NCBI GenBank assembly: GCA_009760855.2
Contig: WPIO01000248.1
Coordinates: 45,001-109,000, forward strand
Length of the DNA: 64,000 bases
From: Cristatella mucedo
Taxonomy: Eukaryota > Bryozoa > Phylactolaemata > Cristatellidae
Direction of reading: 5' to 3'
The translations under genes were made by a program, and so were the position numbers. The notes beneath the pieces are model-generated. The model did not search any database. It had not been told where the DNA came from and saw only the letters and a list, made by a program, of their open reading frames with translations. Shown piece after piece: positions 21,130 to 31,756 of the stretch (positions are counted from its first letter, which is position 1; the number at the start of each line of letters is the position of its first letter).

Positions 21130-23065
21130 GTAAGCCAATTAAAGAACGCTTGTTGTAACGCTTATGCCACAACCTACACGGTCTAGATCCAAGTGAGTGC
21201 CGATCGAAAAAGGTTTTCACTAGTTCCTGTCTGCACGAGAGTGTGAAATGTTACGATCGATCAATAAATCCCCTATGAAGGTTTTGCTGAGCGCTCTCGT
21301 ACCGATGGAACGAAAACGCAGCGCCAGATGCTTTCAAGTCCCGACTGTGTCCCATTTACGCAGTCCGGAGAGATTCGAAGGCATCCTTCTTATCCACGAA
21401 AGAACCGCCGTCATCTCCTTAACTACACTGTGGACCCGCAATGTGTGAGCTAAGTTAAATTTCCTATGCCTGGTTTTGAACGGTCGTACTCCACCCATCC
21501 TTGCTTGTACATGGCAACTAGGCTGGAGCAACTTTTTAGACAAGTGAATGTGCAACAATGCCGTGCACCTGTCAAGCTGACTTTAGAGTGAGTTAGAGTA
21601 GGCTACGTGGCATAAGCCCGCTGGCTGAGTGAGCAATAGAAATGATAATTTTCGATTTTTTAAATCACCGGTATGAATGACTTGAAATTTTGCAGTGTAA
21701 ACGAAGCTAGCTGTGGTGACGATTCTGCCCTAGCTACTGCCGGCCACTCCAGAGCTAGCTGGCTTTCAGCTGGCCATGGTCCTCGCTCACAAATTTATTG
21801 TGGCTGGGAGCTAATTAGTTGGTGCTTGATTACAAAACCGTGCGATCGTCTGTAGTATCCGTCTGCACAGGGAAAGTTATTGTCGGCGATGACTATGGCG
21901 CGTGATTTCTCTGATATGGTACCACAAGGCTGCGGTTTTGCGTTATGCTAGATGGAGCAATTATGTGAGTTTTACGTCTGCTGTTTGCTATCATTATTGT
22001 ACCTATTTCCTTTATAGAAAAAGCATAATGAAGAGCTCCGTATGGGAACTTTTCTCAGCCGAAAACACTTGCTTATGGCCTTCCCATTCGCCTAGGCAAG
22101 TCTGTGTTCAAAACCAACAGACTATCTTAGACGAATGCAATGGCTTAGCACAAAACAGCTGCGAATTTCAAGCTGGCTATACTAACTCATATGTTCTTAG
22201 TTTGGCAATAGCTGTTACTACAGGAGGCGTAGTCTGTTATGACTCGTAGACTCTGTTTTGGAATTTTTATGTTTAATTTAAGAGGACATTCAGAAGTTTT
22301 TTTACGTTCTAGCCAGAGAAATCTTCTCGTCCTGTGAGACGTGGCTCCAAAAACGTCAACGAACGGTTCTCTAAGGGAACCCTTATATTTTGCTAAAGCA
22401 AGTTGACAGCAGTTCATCGGTCATATCTCAGGCTGACTGCATGACTATGTAATCATTTGGTTGACACAGCTTGAAATCTATGTTGATTTAACTGGCAATT
22501 TATGATTTATTTAAAAATAAAAAAAATTTAAATTGGCTGATCCAACTGGCTTTATTTCTTACCAGAGCAGTTACGCCTCCAAAATATTTTTTACAGTCGT
22601 TTGCTGTGGCCATTGGAAGAAGGCCTAGCAAAAAGGCTTGCATAAGCCCTCTGTGAGGCTAAAGGAGTGATGCAATCTATCCGCCCCCTGAATACACTTG
22701 GAAGATCAATAGCTCCCTCTGTTTACCAATTCGCACTCGTGGGAACCGGAAAACGTGCTTGCATTCTTGTGTGAAAATCAATTTTGTGCGTGTGCTAACA
22801 CCACACAGTTTACAGCAGACCAAATTTGCTTGATTGCTTGCTGATTAAATATTATTTTCCGAAAAAGCAATAGTGACATTTATCATTTTCTAATTAGTAA
22901 AGCTATGTAATACAAGCCACTTCAAAAATGCTATAGAGTGATTGTGCTAAGTTTGTGTCCCTAGAATGCAAAATATAGCTCTAGTACACGTTGGCTGAGA
23001 AGCAAGCTAAGCAACCGTAAGCTTATTAACTAAATTCAATCTATATAAATAATAGCAGGACTGCT
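21130..23065. other. Unassigned sequence
   Basis: About 1.9 kb. A plus frame at 21248-21448 looks coding-like (RFEGILLIHERTAVISL) but lacks splice support. The rest, including AT-rich 22440-23060, shows nothing recognisable. Confidence 0.35.
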
Positions 23066-23210
23066 TAGCCGTGCGAGAGTGATTCGGCCCAGTGTTAAGG
23101 TGCTCGCACCGACCAAGATTTGGCTGAGATCACGGGCTCTAGCCCTGTGGCGTAGGTGGAGAGCCTGAATAGAGATTAAGGTTCTGTACGAGTGAGCTAT
23201 ATTTATTTAG
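23066..23210 (+). mobile_element. SINE2, degenerate
   Basis: Aligns with the copy at 24132 through ttaaggtgctcgcaccgacc, a decayed B box (gggctctagccc) and the gcctgaatagagattaag tail. Confidence 0.7.
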
Positions 23211-24131
23211 TCAAGTCAAAGGTTTAAAATGATACCTCAGACTGGCAAGAGTAGTCACGTTTATCGATGTTGTAAGTATAGTAACGTCAGCAAAAGTGAC
23301 GCCATCCAGTAAAAGAAATAGCTACGTTTGAGAGGTGGAAATGAAGGAAGCATCTTCGCCTGGTTGTGAGTTTGGCTAGGGCAAAGATAACCAACGTAAT
23401 GTCTAGAGTGGATGCAAAAGATGAAGCCAAATGCATTTTTGTGTCTGATAAGTTTCTCGGAGTAAAACTGGAAGATGTAAGAGTAACTGATGTCTCAAGA
23501 GGAGAGGTCATGTGTACAAAAACTAATTGTAGGTGTGTGGTCGTCATAAGTGCTTTTTGATACTAGGCATGGTCCACACCGTATCCCTGATATTCTCTCT
23601 AAGTTCGGTGGTTCTCAGATGGTACAGAAAGACGAACTTTTGAATAGCATCCTTAACGAACCAAGTCTCGGTTGGGCAGCTTTCCGGTTGGCTATTTAAG
23701 AAGCATATATCAACGATTGAAAACCTCGAAAGTATTTTGCTTAGAACAGTACGAAAAAATACGCAAGCACCATGCTCAAAACCGTATTGAAACTCACTCA
23801 AGAAGAAAATAAGGGCCTTACGTTAGATAAGACCTTTTTATAGAATCATTCACTGAATCGTGCATGATAAGGCTCACAAAACACGTATGAACAAAAAGAT
23901 AAAATCGCAAGGCGCTTATGCAGCTTAGTGGAGTAAGTGTTTGGCAAAGATTAAAACGATTCAAAGTCACTGCAGGTGGTTTGACGGAAGCCCTATGTAG
24001 GAATTTTGGTGCCGAGATGATAGGTCTACTAGTACGATGTTTAAAGTCAGTGCGAGGAACTGCTACAGGACTTGACCGGAAAAGCTTACGCTCACCAATG
24101 TTCATACTGTGTACTGTAAAGCCTGAGATCC
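23211..24131. other. Unassigned sequence
   Basis: About 920 bases with no supported exon or repeat. Confidence 0.4.
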
Positions 24132-24290
24132 TAGCTGGTTTGGTCTAGCGGCTAAGGTGCTCGCCCCGACCAAGGTCTGACTGAGGTCGTGGGCTCGAGC
24201 CCCGAGGCATATGTGAAGCGCCTGAATAGAGATTACGTTCTCTTGGGGCGCTATGTAAATGAAATATATATATATATATATATATCCTGA
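24132..24290 (+). mobile_element. SINE2, best-preserved copy
   Basis: The head is gctggtttggtctagcgg followed by taaggtgctcgccccgacc. The B box is GGGCTCGAGCCCC, near 24191-24203. The tail hairpin AAGCGCCTGAATAGAGATT pairs with a TTCTCTTGGGGCGCT arm, and an (AT)n run at about 24268-24287 ends the copy. Confidence 0.85.
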
Positions 24291-25559
24291 AATCTCTTGC
24301 TATAAAATGAATGGTGAAATAAAAGTAAGAGATTATTGATGTACTCTAAAATGTGTACAGTACTAGTTGAAATCGGGAGTATCTGGCAAGGTTTTGAGTG
24401 ACAGGAAACAGCCAGTAATGTGCACACTTATAGTCTAAGCGGGTTTCGCTACGCTTGGCAAGAGACTTTCTGTCCCCCAAGAAAGAAAAATTCCGAATCG
24501 TCACTGGTGATGCAGTTGGGGAGTTGAAGTTTTCATGAATGTTCAAAGTGAAGCTTGACAAGTCTATTCTCTAATTTTTCAAAAGCTACTCATTGAAATA
24601 ACCCAAAATATGATGGCATACTTAATTTTCATAATGGATTTCCTGAACTAGGAATATATATAGGATAAGTAAAGATGGCCCACGTCATGCTGGGGCTAAG
24701 AATAAATACGATAGAAATGAAACGAAAACATATTAAAGTTAATAAACGAAGCTAGCTTCAGAGTAAGATCAACTGCAGAGGCTGATACAACTTTGTATTA
24801 CAGGTATAACAAGGAAAAGCCGAGTTGAATTGCGGCTGTCCATGAGCTATCCGATGCAAATTATCTGCTGAAAATCACCCTACGGTATGCCAATGTCTAG
24901 CTGCATGTCCTTTAGTTTCGCCTATTGTGTTTTTGGTAGGGAGACCCGGGAAGCAATCTGAAACCGTGGCTTGGGAGCATGGAAACAGGTTACTTTAAAA
25001 TCTTCTGACACTTGTTGGTATCATTTCAAAATTGAGCATAGGAAGCTGAGATGGTCAGCAACGGTGCCCACCCGAATGCCATACGCCAGCGATCGCCAAA
25101 GGGGTTCGCTGCTTTCGGCCCGAGCTCGTTGCCAGATGTCACATTCCAATGGCGATTCTATCGGCAGACTACCCCGACCTACATATTGTGAGACATGAAT
25201 AATCCTTGATGCCCCACTTAATTTTCGGCCAAGTCACCATTATATGCCACCCTAATAAGCCTGCATCCATGAATGCACTGAGCCGAGAGGTGAATGATAA
25301 AGCGCCGTTTGCTTGAACAAATATCGTAACTGCAAATAAGCGCAAGAGCGCATATCATAGATGCCGTGCAGCTTGCAGACATCCGATACTACAGGTTCCG
25401 GTGTTTCCCAGAGTCGCCCCTGTTCGCTCACTTGCTTCATAATTAAATCGAAACAACTAATTACCATTATAGCAACGCTTTGAATGTTCTAAATGAGCGA
25501 AATCAACAAAATAGGTGCAGAGGAATTTTAGTCGATGCTAGCTAAAATAGCTAGAATAA
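24291..25559. other. Unassigned sequence
   Basis: About 1.3 kb, AT-rich. A scrap near 24421-24460 (tagtctaagcgggtttcgctacgc) resembles the minus-strand family A tail. No exon is seen. Confidence 0.4.
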
Positions 25560-25925
25560 ATCTCCTACCGTCTTCCGTTAAAAGACCGTCGGCGAAAGAA
25601 GTTTTAGCTATGCAGGTCCTAGACTGTGAAACTCGCTTACAAAATTTATAAGCAACGACAACTAATCTCCTGCTGCCGACTTTAGCACACTTTTTCAGTG
25701 GTCCTGAGCTGCTACTTCCATGCTACTCTCTACCTCTACTGCTCTTCTTAATCTGCAATCCTTCCAACTTTTTCATGACTGTGCGAGACGAAGTGTGATG
25801 GCTACCGAATACATACCGAATGCTACTTTGGCTGTAAGTGAACGAGACAAAACGGTCTTGCGTAACACCCACATAGCCTTAATGGTCTTTTGAGTTGCAG
25901 ACGGAGATACAATACACTACATTAT
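25560..25925 (+). mobile_element. LINE family A, 3' fragment
   Basis: Decayed C-terminal coding (GPRLWNS-like segment near 25615) and 3' UTR, ending in the gacggagatacaatacactac tail that marks family A. Non-coding remnant. Confidence 0.75.
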
Positions 25926-28214
25926 TACATTTCGACAGGCCATAGCAATTTCACGATCCCCAGGCATGCCGCGTTAAGAAAGTTGTCGGATCGGAAGTTT
26001 ATCTTTCCTCTCAAGTGTGCAGCTCATTCAGCGCTTAAGCGATTAAAGATAAGATCTAAGCTTCAGTTCTGGAAAAGGTCTGCTAACCACGAACAGTGGG
26101 GTAGTGATGAATTCGCTTGAGTGTTTCCTGCGAGATGAACTCCCTAATGCCGGAGGAGCTGTCTTCCTCAATCGACTCTGACAAAACCATCTTACATCGA
26201 GTAAGGGTTATAAACCACGGCCACATCAATCGAAGCTCACTTCGAAGGTAGACTTCTATTTTACCAAGATCTTGCTCATACTTGCAATCAGGACTACATG
26301 CAACGTCAAGGCCGTCTTGCGAAACTAGTAGCAAGCTTGCTGGCGTTACCCTAACAACTACATTGCCATCAATGCTCGGCTTTTTCTGTTAATATTGTAA
26401 CCATGCGAGCTTTTAAGCTGTGCTCTGAAAGAAATCATATTTGTGCAGAATGGAAAGCAGATGGTCTGTTGTTGTAGGTTCGCGTTGCATTCCTATCGTG
26501 TACATTCCTATTGCAGCAGGTCACCTAACGCGTTTTGGTTAGTAAATTTTCAGAGAGCTTAATATCACATGCTTGTGCACTATTTGAATTCTAATCGCAG
26601 CTGAATTCTTCTCTTTGAACTTGCTAGGGGCAATTCAGCTTAGTTCGTGATGGGGTACTTTAATCATCGCATTCCAAGGCGGTGTATATACCATCGGCAA
26701 GCCATTTGTAATTATATTGTACAGAGCATCTACACATTCAAGCGATCCGTAGTTTATATATACTCCCAACCCTTCCATTTTATACACAGACTTTTTCCTC
26801 TTATAATACTAAATTAAACTTATTTTTATGCATACAGACTAGACAAACAAGGTATCTTTTTTAAATTAGTCTAGGTTGTTGTGTTGTTGCAATTACAGGC
26901 TACGATGTGCTGTTAGACTGGGGGGGGGTCACTTTGACACTAACCTTTCGTAAGGTAAAAAGAACTCATTGCATTTGTATATATCTTCTTCCACTTCGTT
27001 GTCAGAAAGACATATGATCAAACAGTCTGTTCCTATGGCAACCAAAACTCAACTGAACTCCTCTTCCTAAGTAACGGTTCATTTGTTATTCTCTCCCTCA
27101 GTTAGTTGGTGCACCTCAATTTCAGCATTCATGCCTGCCACTAGTGGCTTGGTACTGAAGTCCACATTCCCGTTAAAGAAGAATAGCCGTCCTCTAAACC
27201 ATATAATTATGGTTCCTGTGCTTTTCATTCATCGGCAGCTGCCGTGATTATCAACGAAATAAATACTTCCTTAGCCTCATGTCTTGCCTTGCACATTTTA
27301 ATTTTACTACCTTCAGGCCACAACTAACACTGCATCACTAAACCGAGGGAGACCAAGCAGCTTACGACCAGTCTTATTGCTGCCGTTCCCATTGAAGGGC
27401 TTTGAATGAGTAGTGGCTAATATGCTAAACATTGTCTCTCATGTTGAAAGAAGAGAATAAATTCAGTCGCAAAGCCTATAAGTCAGTATGCGGTTCAATA
27501 GGGAGCCATTGTAGGTCCGTGGCAGGAAGTACATTGTTAGTACTTTTACGTTGACGACTAACAAGTATAGCTGCAGCAATTTTGTGTCAACTATATGCAT
27601 CTTTTTTGCAGAGGACGGAATAGCTACAAATAATGAGCTAGAAAATTCTTAAAGAGATATCTGATTAAAGGGAGAGTCTCAGATAGTCAATTCATGCAGG
27701 CCTGAAGTAGAGCAGCGTCTTGTAACTCAGAATAGGTAAACCAATCTTTAAGTAGATGTGGTACTGTGTTGTACTTTGGCGCAGGGAAAGCACAGAAGAC
27801 TAGTGGTAACTTATACTGACTTTTATTGATAGAAGCAGGAGCATAGGCGCTGTGCCAATTCCATGCTTTTGGTGCCTGAATAATGTAGCTCCGATCAATG
27901 CAATAAAAAAAACATGTAGTTCAGGGATTGGCGCGAAAACAGAGAAGCAGAGAGGCTTGTTTCGAAAGATTACAATTTTGCACCAATTAGGCCATCGCCA
28001 GTTTTGTTATCATGAAGAGTAAGCACATTTTGCCTTTATAGAATCGTAGTAGCCACTCGACCGACTGTGGAGTCGTGCTTACTTTAATTTTGCAGAAGTT
28101 CCTTCCTTTCAAGAGGGATCCTTAAGAATTAAAGGCAAGCTAAATTGTGCACTGCTCAATGAGCACAAATATTTAATTTCTCAACCGTACCCTAGCCAGA
28201 GTTTCATGAGTTAA
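25926..28214. other. Unassigned AT-rich sequence
   Basis: About 2.3 kb. Contains a G9 run near 26920. No exon pair or family match is visible apart from low-complexity patches. Confidence 0.4.
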
Positions 28215-28405
28215 TACAAATAATAATAATAATAATAATAATAATGCACTTGATAAAGCACCCTCAGAGAACTCAATCTCTTTCTAGGCGCTTTACATTT
28301 GCTGCAAAGGGGAAATGCAATTGGATGGTGAGTAATATCATGCTTGATAAACAAACAACATGAATAACGTGGTTAGGGGTGACATGCACAGAGTCAGCAT
28401 GCTTG
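28215..28405 (-). mobile_element. LINE family B 3' tail
   Basis: Starts with (AAT)n (28218-28244), then the hairpin tail (gcacttgataaagcacc) and 3' UTR to about 28405, all in minus orientation. Confidence 0.85.
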
Positions 28406-28552
28406 TTTCGGTTTGGAAGAATTTGAGCATGGAGGCATCTGTTTGTTGCATTGCTGTACTTGTGTGAGTGTGCTCATGTGTAGGGATATGTGTGTAAGAT
28501 TTTGAGTGCGTGAGAACTTAGGAGAAGTTGATCTATTTTTCACAGCATTTAT

Positions 28553-28800
28553 TGGGGTCTTGTGATACGTCTTTTGTGTGATTATGCGTGCTGACTCTGT
28601 GCATGTTGCCGATTACTAAATTTGCATGCTGACCCTGTGAATGTCACCTCTAAACGTTTTGTGCTTGTTGTCAGTGAGCATGTGACAACTAACCATTCGA
28701 TCAAGCTTCATTTGCTTCAAATTCAAAGGGCCCAGAGATATAGTGAGTTATCAAAGGGTGCTATACAGAATGTATTACTACTGTCATTATTATCCAATTT
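28553..28800 (+). mobile_element. LINE family B 3' tail, opposite orientation
   Basis: Plus-orientation 3' UTR (gtgattatgcgtgctgactc), ending in a degenerate hairpin and attactactgtcattatta. Confidence 0.75.
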
Positions 28801-28814
28801 GGTGCGATAAAGCA

Positions 28815-28945
28815 CCGCCCTAATATAAAAAATAAGACATTTGCCTAGCACCCTCGGAGTAAACGATCTCTTTCTAGGCACTGTGTATAGAAAGGAAGCA
28901 TGATCAAAATGCTGCACTAGATGCACATACATTTCCTGGATTGTA
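28815..28945 (-). mobile_element. LINE family B 3' tail scrap
   Basis: Minus-orientation tail (acatttgcctagcaccctc; ctctttctaggcac). With the previous two entries it gives three adjacent tail pieces in minus, plus, minus order. Confidence 0.65.
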
Positions 28946-29207
28946 AACGCAGCCAATGCAGAAATTCGGCGATGGTTAGGCTGACGGGTATGCTAGCATC
29001 CAAGTGCTGGCGCTGGAAAGCAGTCATTTGAACACGAAAGGGTGTGACAGGAGACAACACCGACCTTCGGCATCTGCCTACCGGCCCACCTTCATGGTAG
29101 GGTCGGCGAGTGCTCGCTAGGTTGTCGATCGTTCAGGCAGGTTGTCGATCGGCCAGATCTGTGTGGCAGCATGGGCGCCAGGCATAGGCTATCGGTAGGT
29201 CGCTCAC

Positions 29208-29439
29208 CTTCTTGTGAAAACCGAGCTTCTGCAGAAGCGGCTTGAAGAAGGAGTCCAGCAGTGCGTAACTGTCCGTAAAGGGTCCCTGCAACGCATCAGA
29301 CGGAGAGCGGACACATATGAGTACAGCCGATGCACCAACTGCACCACATCACGACTCGTACGCTACAGACAAAGTGCTCATATTTCATGACCCATCTCGT
29401 GGGTTTCAAGTTCCGCCGCAGGCAATCCATCATCTCCCA
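29208..29439 (-). CDS. Two candidate phase-0 exons of an unknown gene
   Basis: On the minus strand, exon 1 is 29439-29362: acceptor cctcttgcag, peptide WEMMDCLRRNLKPTRWVMKY, donor GTACGAG. Exon 2 is 29285-29208: acceptor cgttgcag, peptide GPFTDSYALLDSFFKPLL and then QKLGFHKK, with a strong donor AAG/GTGAGC. Each is 78 bases and both are in phase 0, separated by a 76-base intron, which suits a compact gene. Exon 2 is well supported by both splice sites; the donor of exon 1 is weaker. I do not recognise the family, and no further exons are clear. Confidence 0.5.
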
Positions 29440-31170
29440 CTGCAAGAGGCAATGATATCTGTCAAGTTTCTTCCACCCCAAATATAAATGAAACTGATTG
29501 GGCGGGGGAGCTTCAGTTTTCGCTTAACTTTCCAAACCTGAAACCTTCATTGTAGTCCAGAGCCGACATTATGTGCTGAAGGGTTTGCAGCAAATGATGG
29601 CAGATGCATGCCGCTCGCTAAGGCTACACAAGGAAGCCAAGGCGGTGCTCTGTCCAAAGGCACGAAATCAATAGCCAGATTGTCTAAACTGTGTCTGCTG
29701 CTGATGTGTTGTTGTAGCCCGGTGTAATGCCACCGTTCTTTCTCTCATATTAGCAGCCCCCCCCCGCAGCCCCTTCTACCCACAGGTAGGGAGGGGGAAG
29801 CCTGCAAGCACTCGAGCAAGTAGGCTTGAGCTGACTGCACTCGGACAAACATACATGGAAACCACCAACTAGCACACTGCTGGTGATGTGCCAGTGCTCT
29901 CATGGCAAGCATGCACACCATGATGCGTGGCAGAGGGGCACCTGCAGAATGCACAGTCTACAGGTCAACGCCGTTGTACGACCTGTTGCCACACAGCCTA
30001 ACCCAGGGGCTTTACGGCACAAGCAGCCGGCCATTAAATAAACAGACTATGTTCAAAGTATGCCGGCTTCCACCCGCAGGGAGTCAATTTTATGCACTGG
30101 TGCCGAAATTGTTTTTACTTGACCGAAGACTGGGGGAAGCTTGGGCCAATTTTAACGAGCCCAGCCGTGAATAGTGGCTCTTAATCAACCGAGCAACCGG
30201 CCTGCAGCAAAGCAACGCAGCCACCAAATTTGTTGGTCAGCATAAGAAACTAAAAAATAATTCATTTGAACGATGCCATAAGAGATTTTAATCGCTATCC
30301 AGGTGCTTCACGTGTGCTGCAGTGCAAGCGAGCCAGCGATCTCTGTCGGCAAAGGCGGGCAACGTTGATTCCTGTGCCCAACGGATATGCATTTAATGCT
30401 TATCCAACGGTGGCCATAGTAAGTGGAAATAGAAGTTTATTGATTGAGTCCTGGAGAACCTGCCACGATAAGGCTTAGTTGCTGCAGTATCAGGCGAAGT
30501 ACAAGACGAGGGGAAAAGTGATTCGAGGGCGATGACTTGGGCTCTAATGCCGTAAAGGCGTGGTGGCTGGGGCTGGCAACGAATGTCACTCACATGGGTG
30601 TGGCAGTCATGCAGGAGCTTGTGAAGAACGTGACAGAACTTTTAGGTCATGATCATGATTGCTCCGCAGCGATAGCTTGATGGCTGCAAACCGGTGCAAA
30701 AGGCACCACTTCACCAAAAACCGCTGGCCGTGATTATGATTGAAGCTGCTGCTGTAAGGAGACTCACGTCGGAATCGAGCACTGGTGCATACAAACAGGC
30801 CCGCACGAAAGCTGTGCAAGCATCGGCTGGCAACAATGCTGCGTTGTGCAGAGGCTTTACAAGCTCTCTGCAAGGAATTACAGAGCTTGTAACCCTTGTG
30901 AAGCTAGTGGGATCGGGGCGGGGGGGGGGGTCGTGAGCACAGTGAGCGATGGATACTCCCGACATGCCTGACTTTCGTGTGAGGCTCTTCTGTTACAGTA
31001 GCTGTGGACGCTAGTTGTTAAATTGCATTGGATGAAGCCCCATGTAAGGTGCCATTTAACATACTGAACTGGGCGATACTTTTACATGCATTTTACATTA
31101 CATGCAGTAGCAAGACGTCTTTGCATGACACAAGACTAGTTATCGGCTGTAACACCTGATCCCCTTGCAG
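29440..31170. other. Unassigned; C-rich and G-rich runs
   Basis: Holds C9 at about 29758-29766 and a G-run near 30918-30929. A plus frame at 30694-30936 looks partly coding (LQGITELVTLVKLV) but has no splice pair. A SINE2 relic lies at 30254-30352. Confidence 0.35.
30254..30352 (-). mobile_element. SINE2, degenerate relic
   Basis: Aligns in minus orientation with the tail and body of other copies (aattcatttgaacgatgcc; caggtgcttcacgtgtgctg). The B box is decayed. Confidence 0.5.
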
Positions 31171-31278
31171 GATGACACTATTGCGAGGCAGCAGCGACTC
31201 GAGATGCGAAGCCGAGGTGGTCGTAGTACTGCAACCGGTGGAAGTGATTGGCCACTACCTAATCTTTGACAGGCAGAG
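31171..31278 (+). CDS. Candidate internal exon, unknown protein
   Basis: The acceptor gatccccttgcag and donor CAGAG/GTAATG bound exactly 108 bases. Only one frame suits: one base, 35 codons, two bases. The peptide begins MTLLRGSSDSRCEAE and then reads VVVVLQPVEVIGHYLIFDRQ, as in a beta-rich domain. No family is recognised, and no partner exon in matching phase was found nearby. Confidence 0.5.
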
Positions 31279-31756
31279 GTAATGCAGGCGCGTTGAGCTG
31301 AAGGCTCCCAATTAATTATTGCCGATTACGTTATCCATGCAAGTGCATACGTTGTCGACCGTCGTTCCTATCTATTCCTTGATATTAGCTGCTTCCTGCT
31401 CAGCCTTCCGCTGCTTATTTGCTGCCATGAAGTGAAAAGGTCGTAACGGAAAAAGATAGCCCAGTAACAGTCACAGACGAGTCTTTTTATTGAGCAAGGA
31501 CACACCTCGTCCAGTTTTAATTATTTTTCTAGATGCGTCGCACCCTGTAACTTATTGGGAAGCAAGATGCCATGCACTTACTTCAGAGTCACTAGCCGAT
31601 ATCAAGTACTTAAGTTTATGCTGCTTGGCGAAAGTGCTTCCTTATTCACTGGTGTTAGGGCATGCAGAGATCTGACTTACCCTAGGCGTGCACAATGTCA
31701 TGTTAGCTGGTCCTCCGAGATTGGTCAAGAGCCTCTGTCTAGCCTCACACAAGAGT
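31279..31756. other. Unassigned sequence
   Basis: About 480 bases downstream of the candidate exon. No further exon is recognised. Confidence 0.4.
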
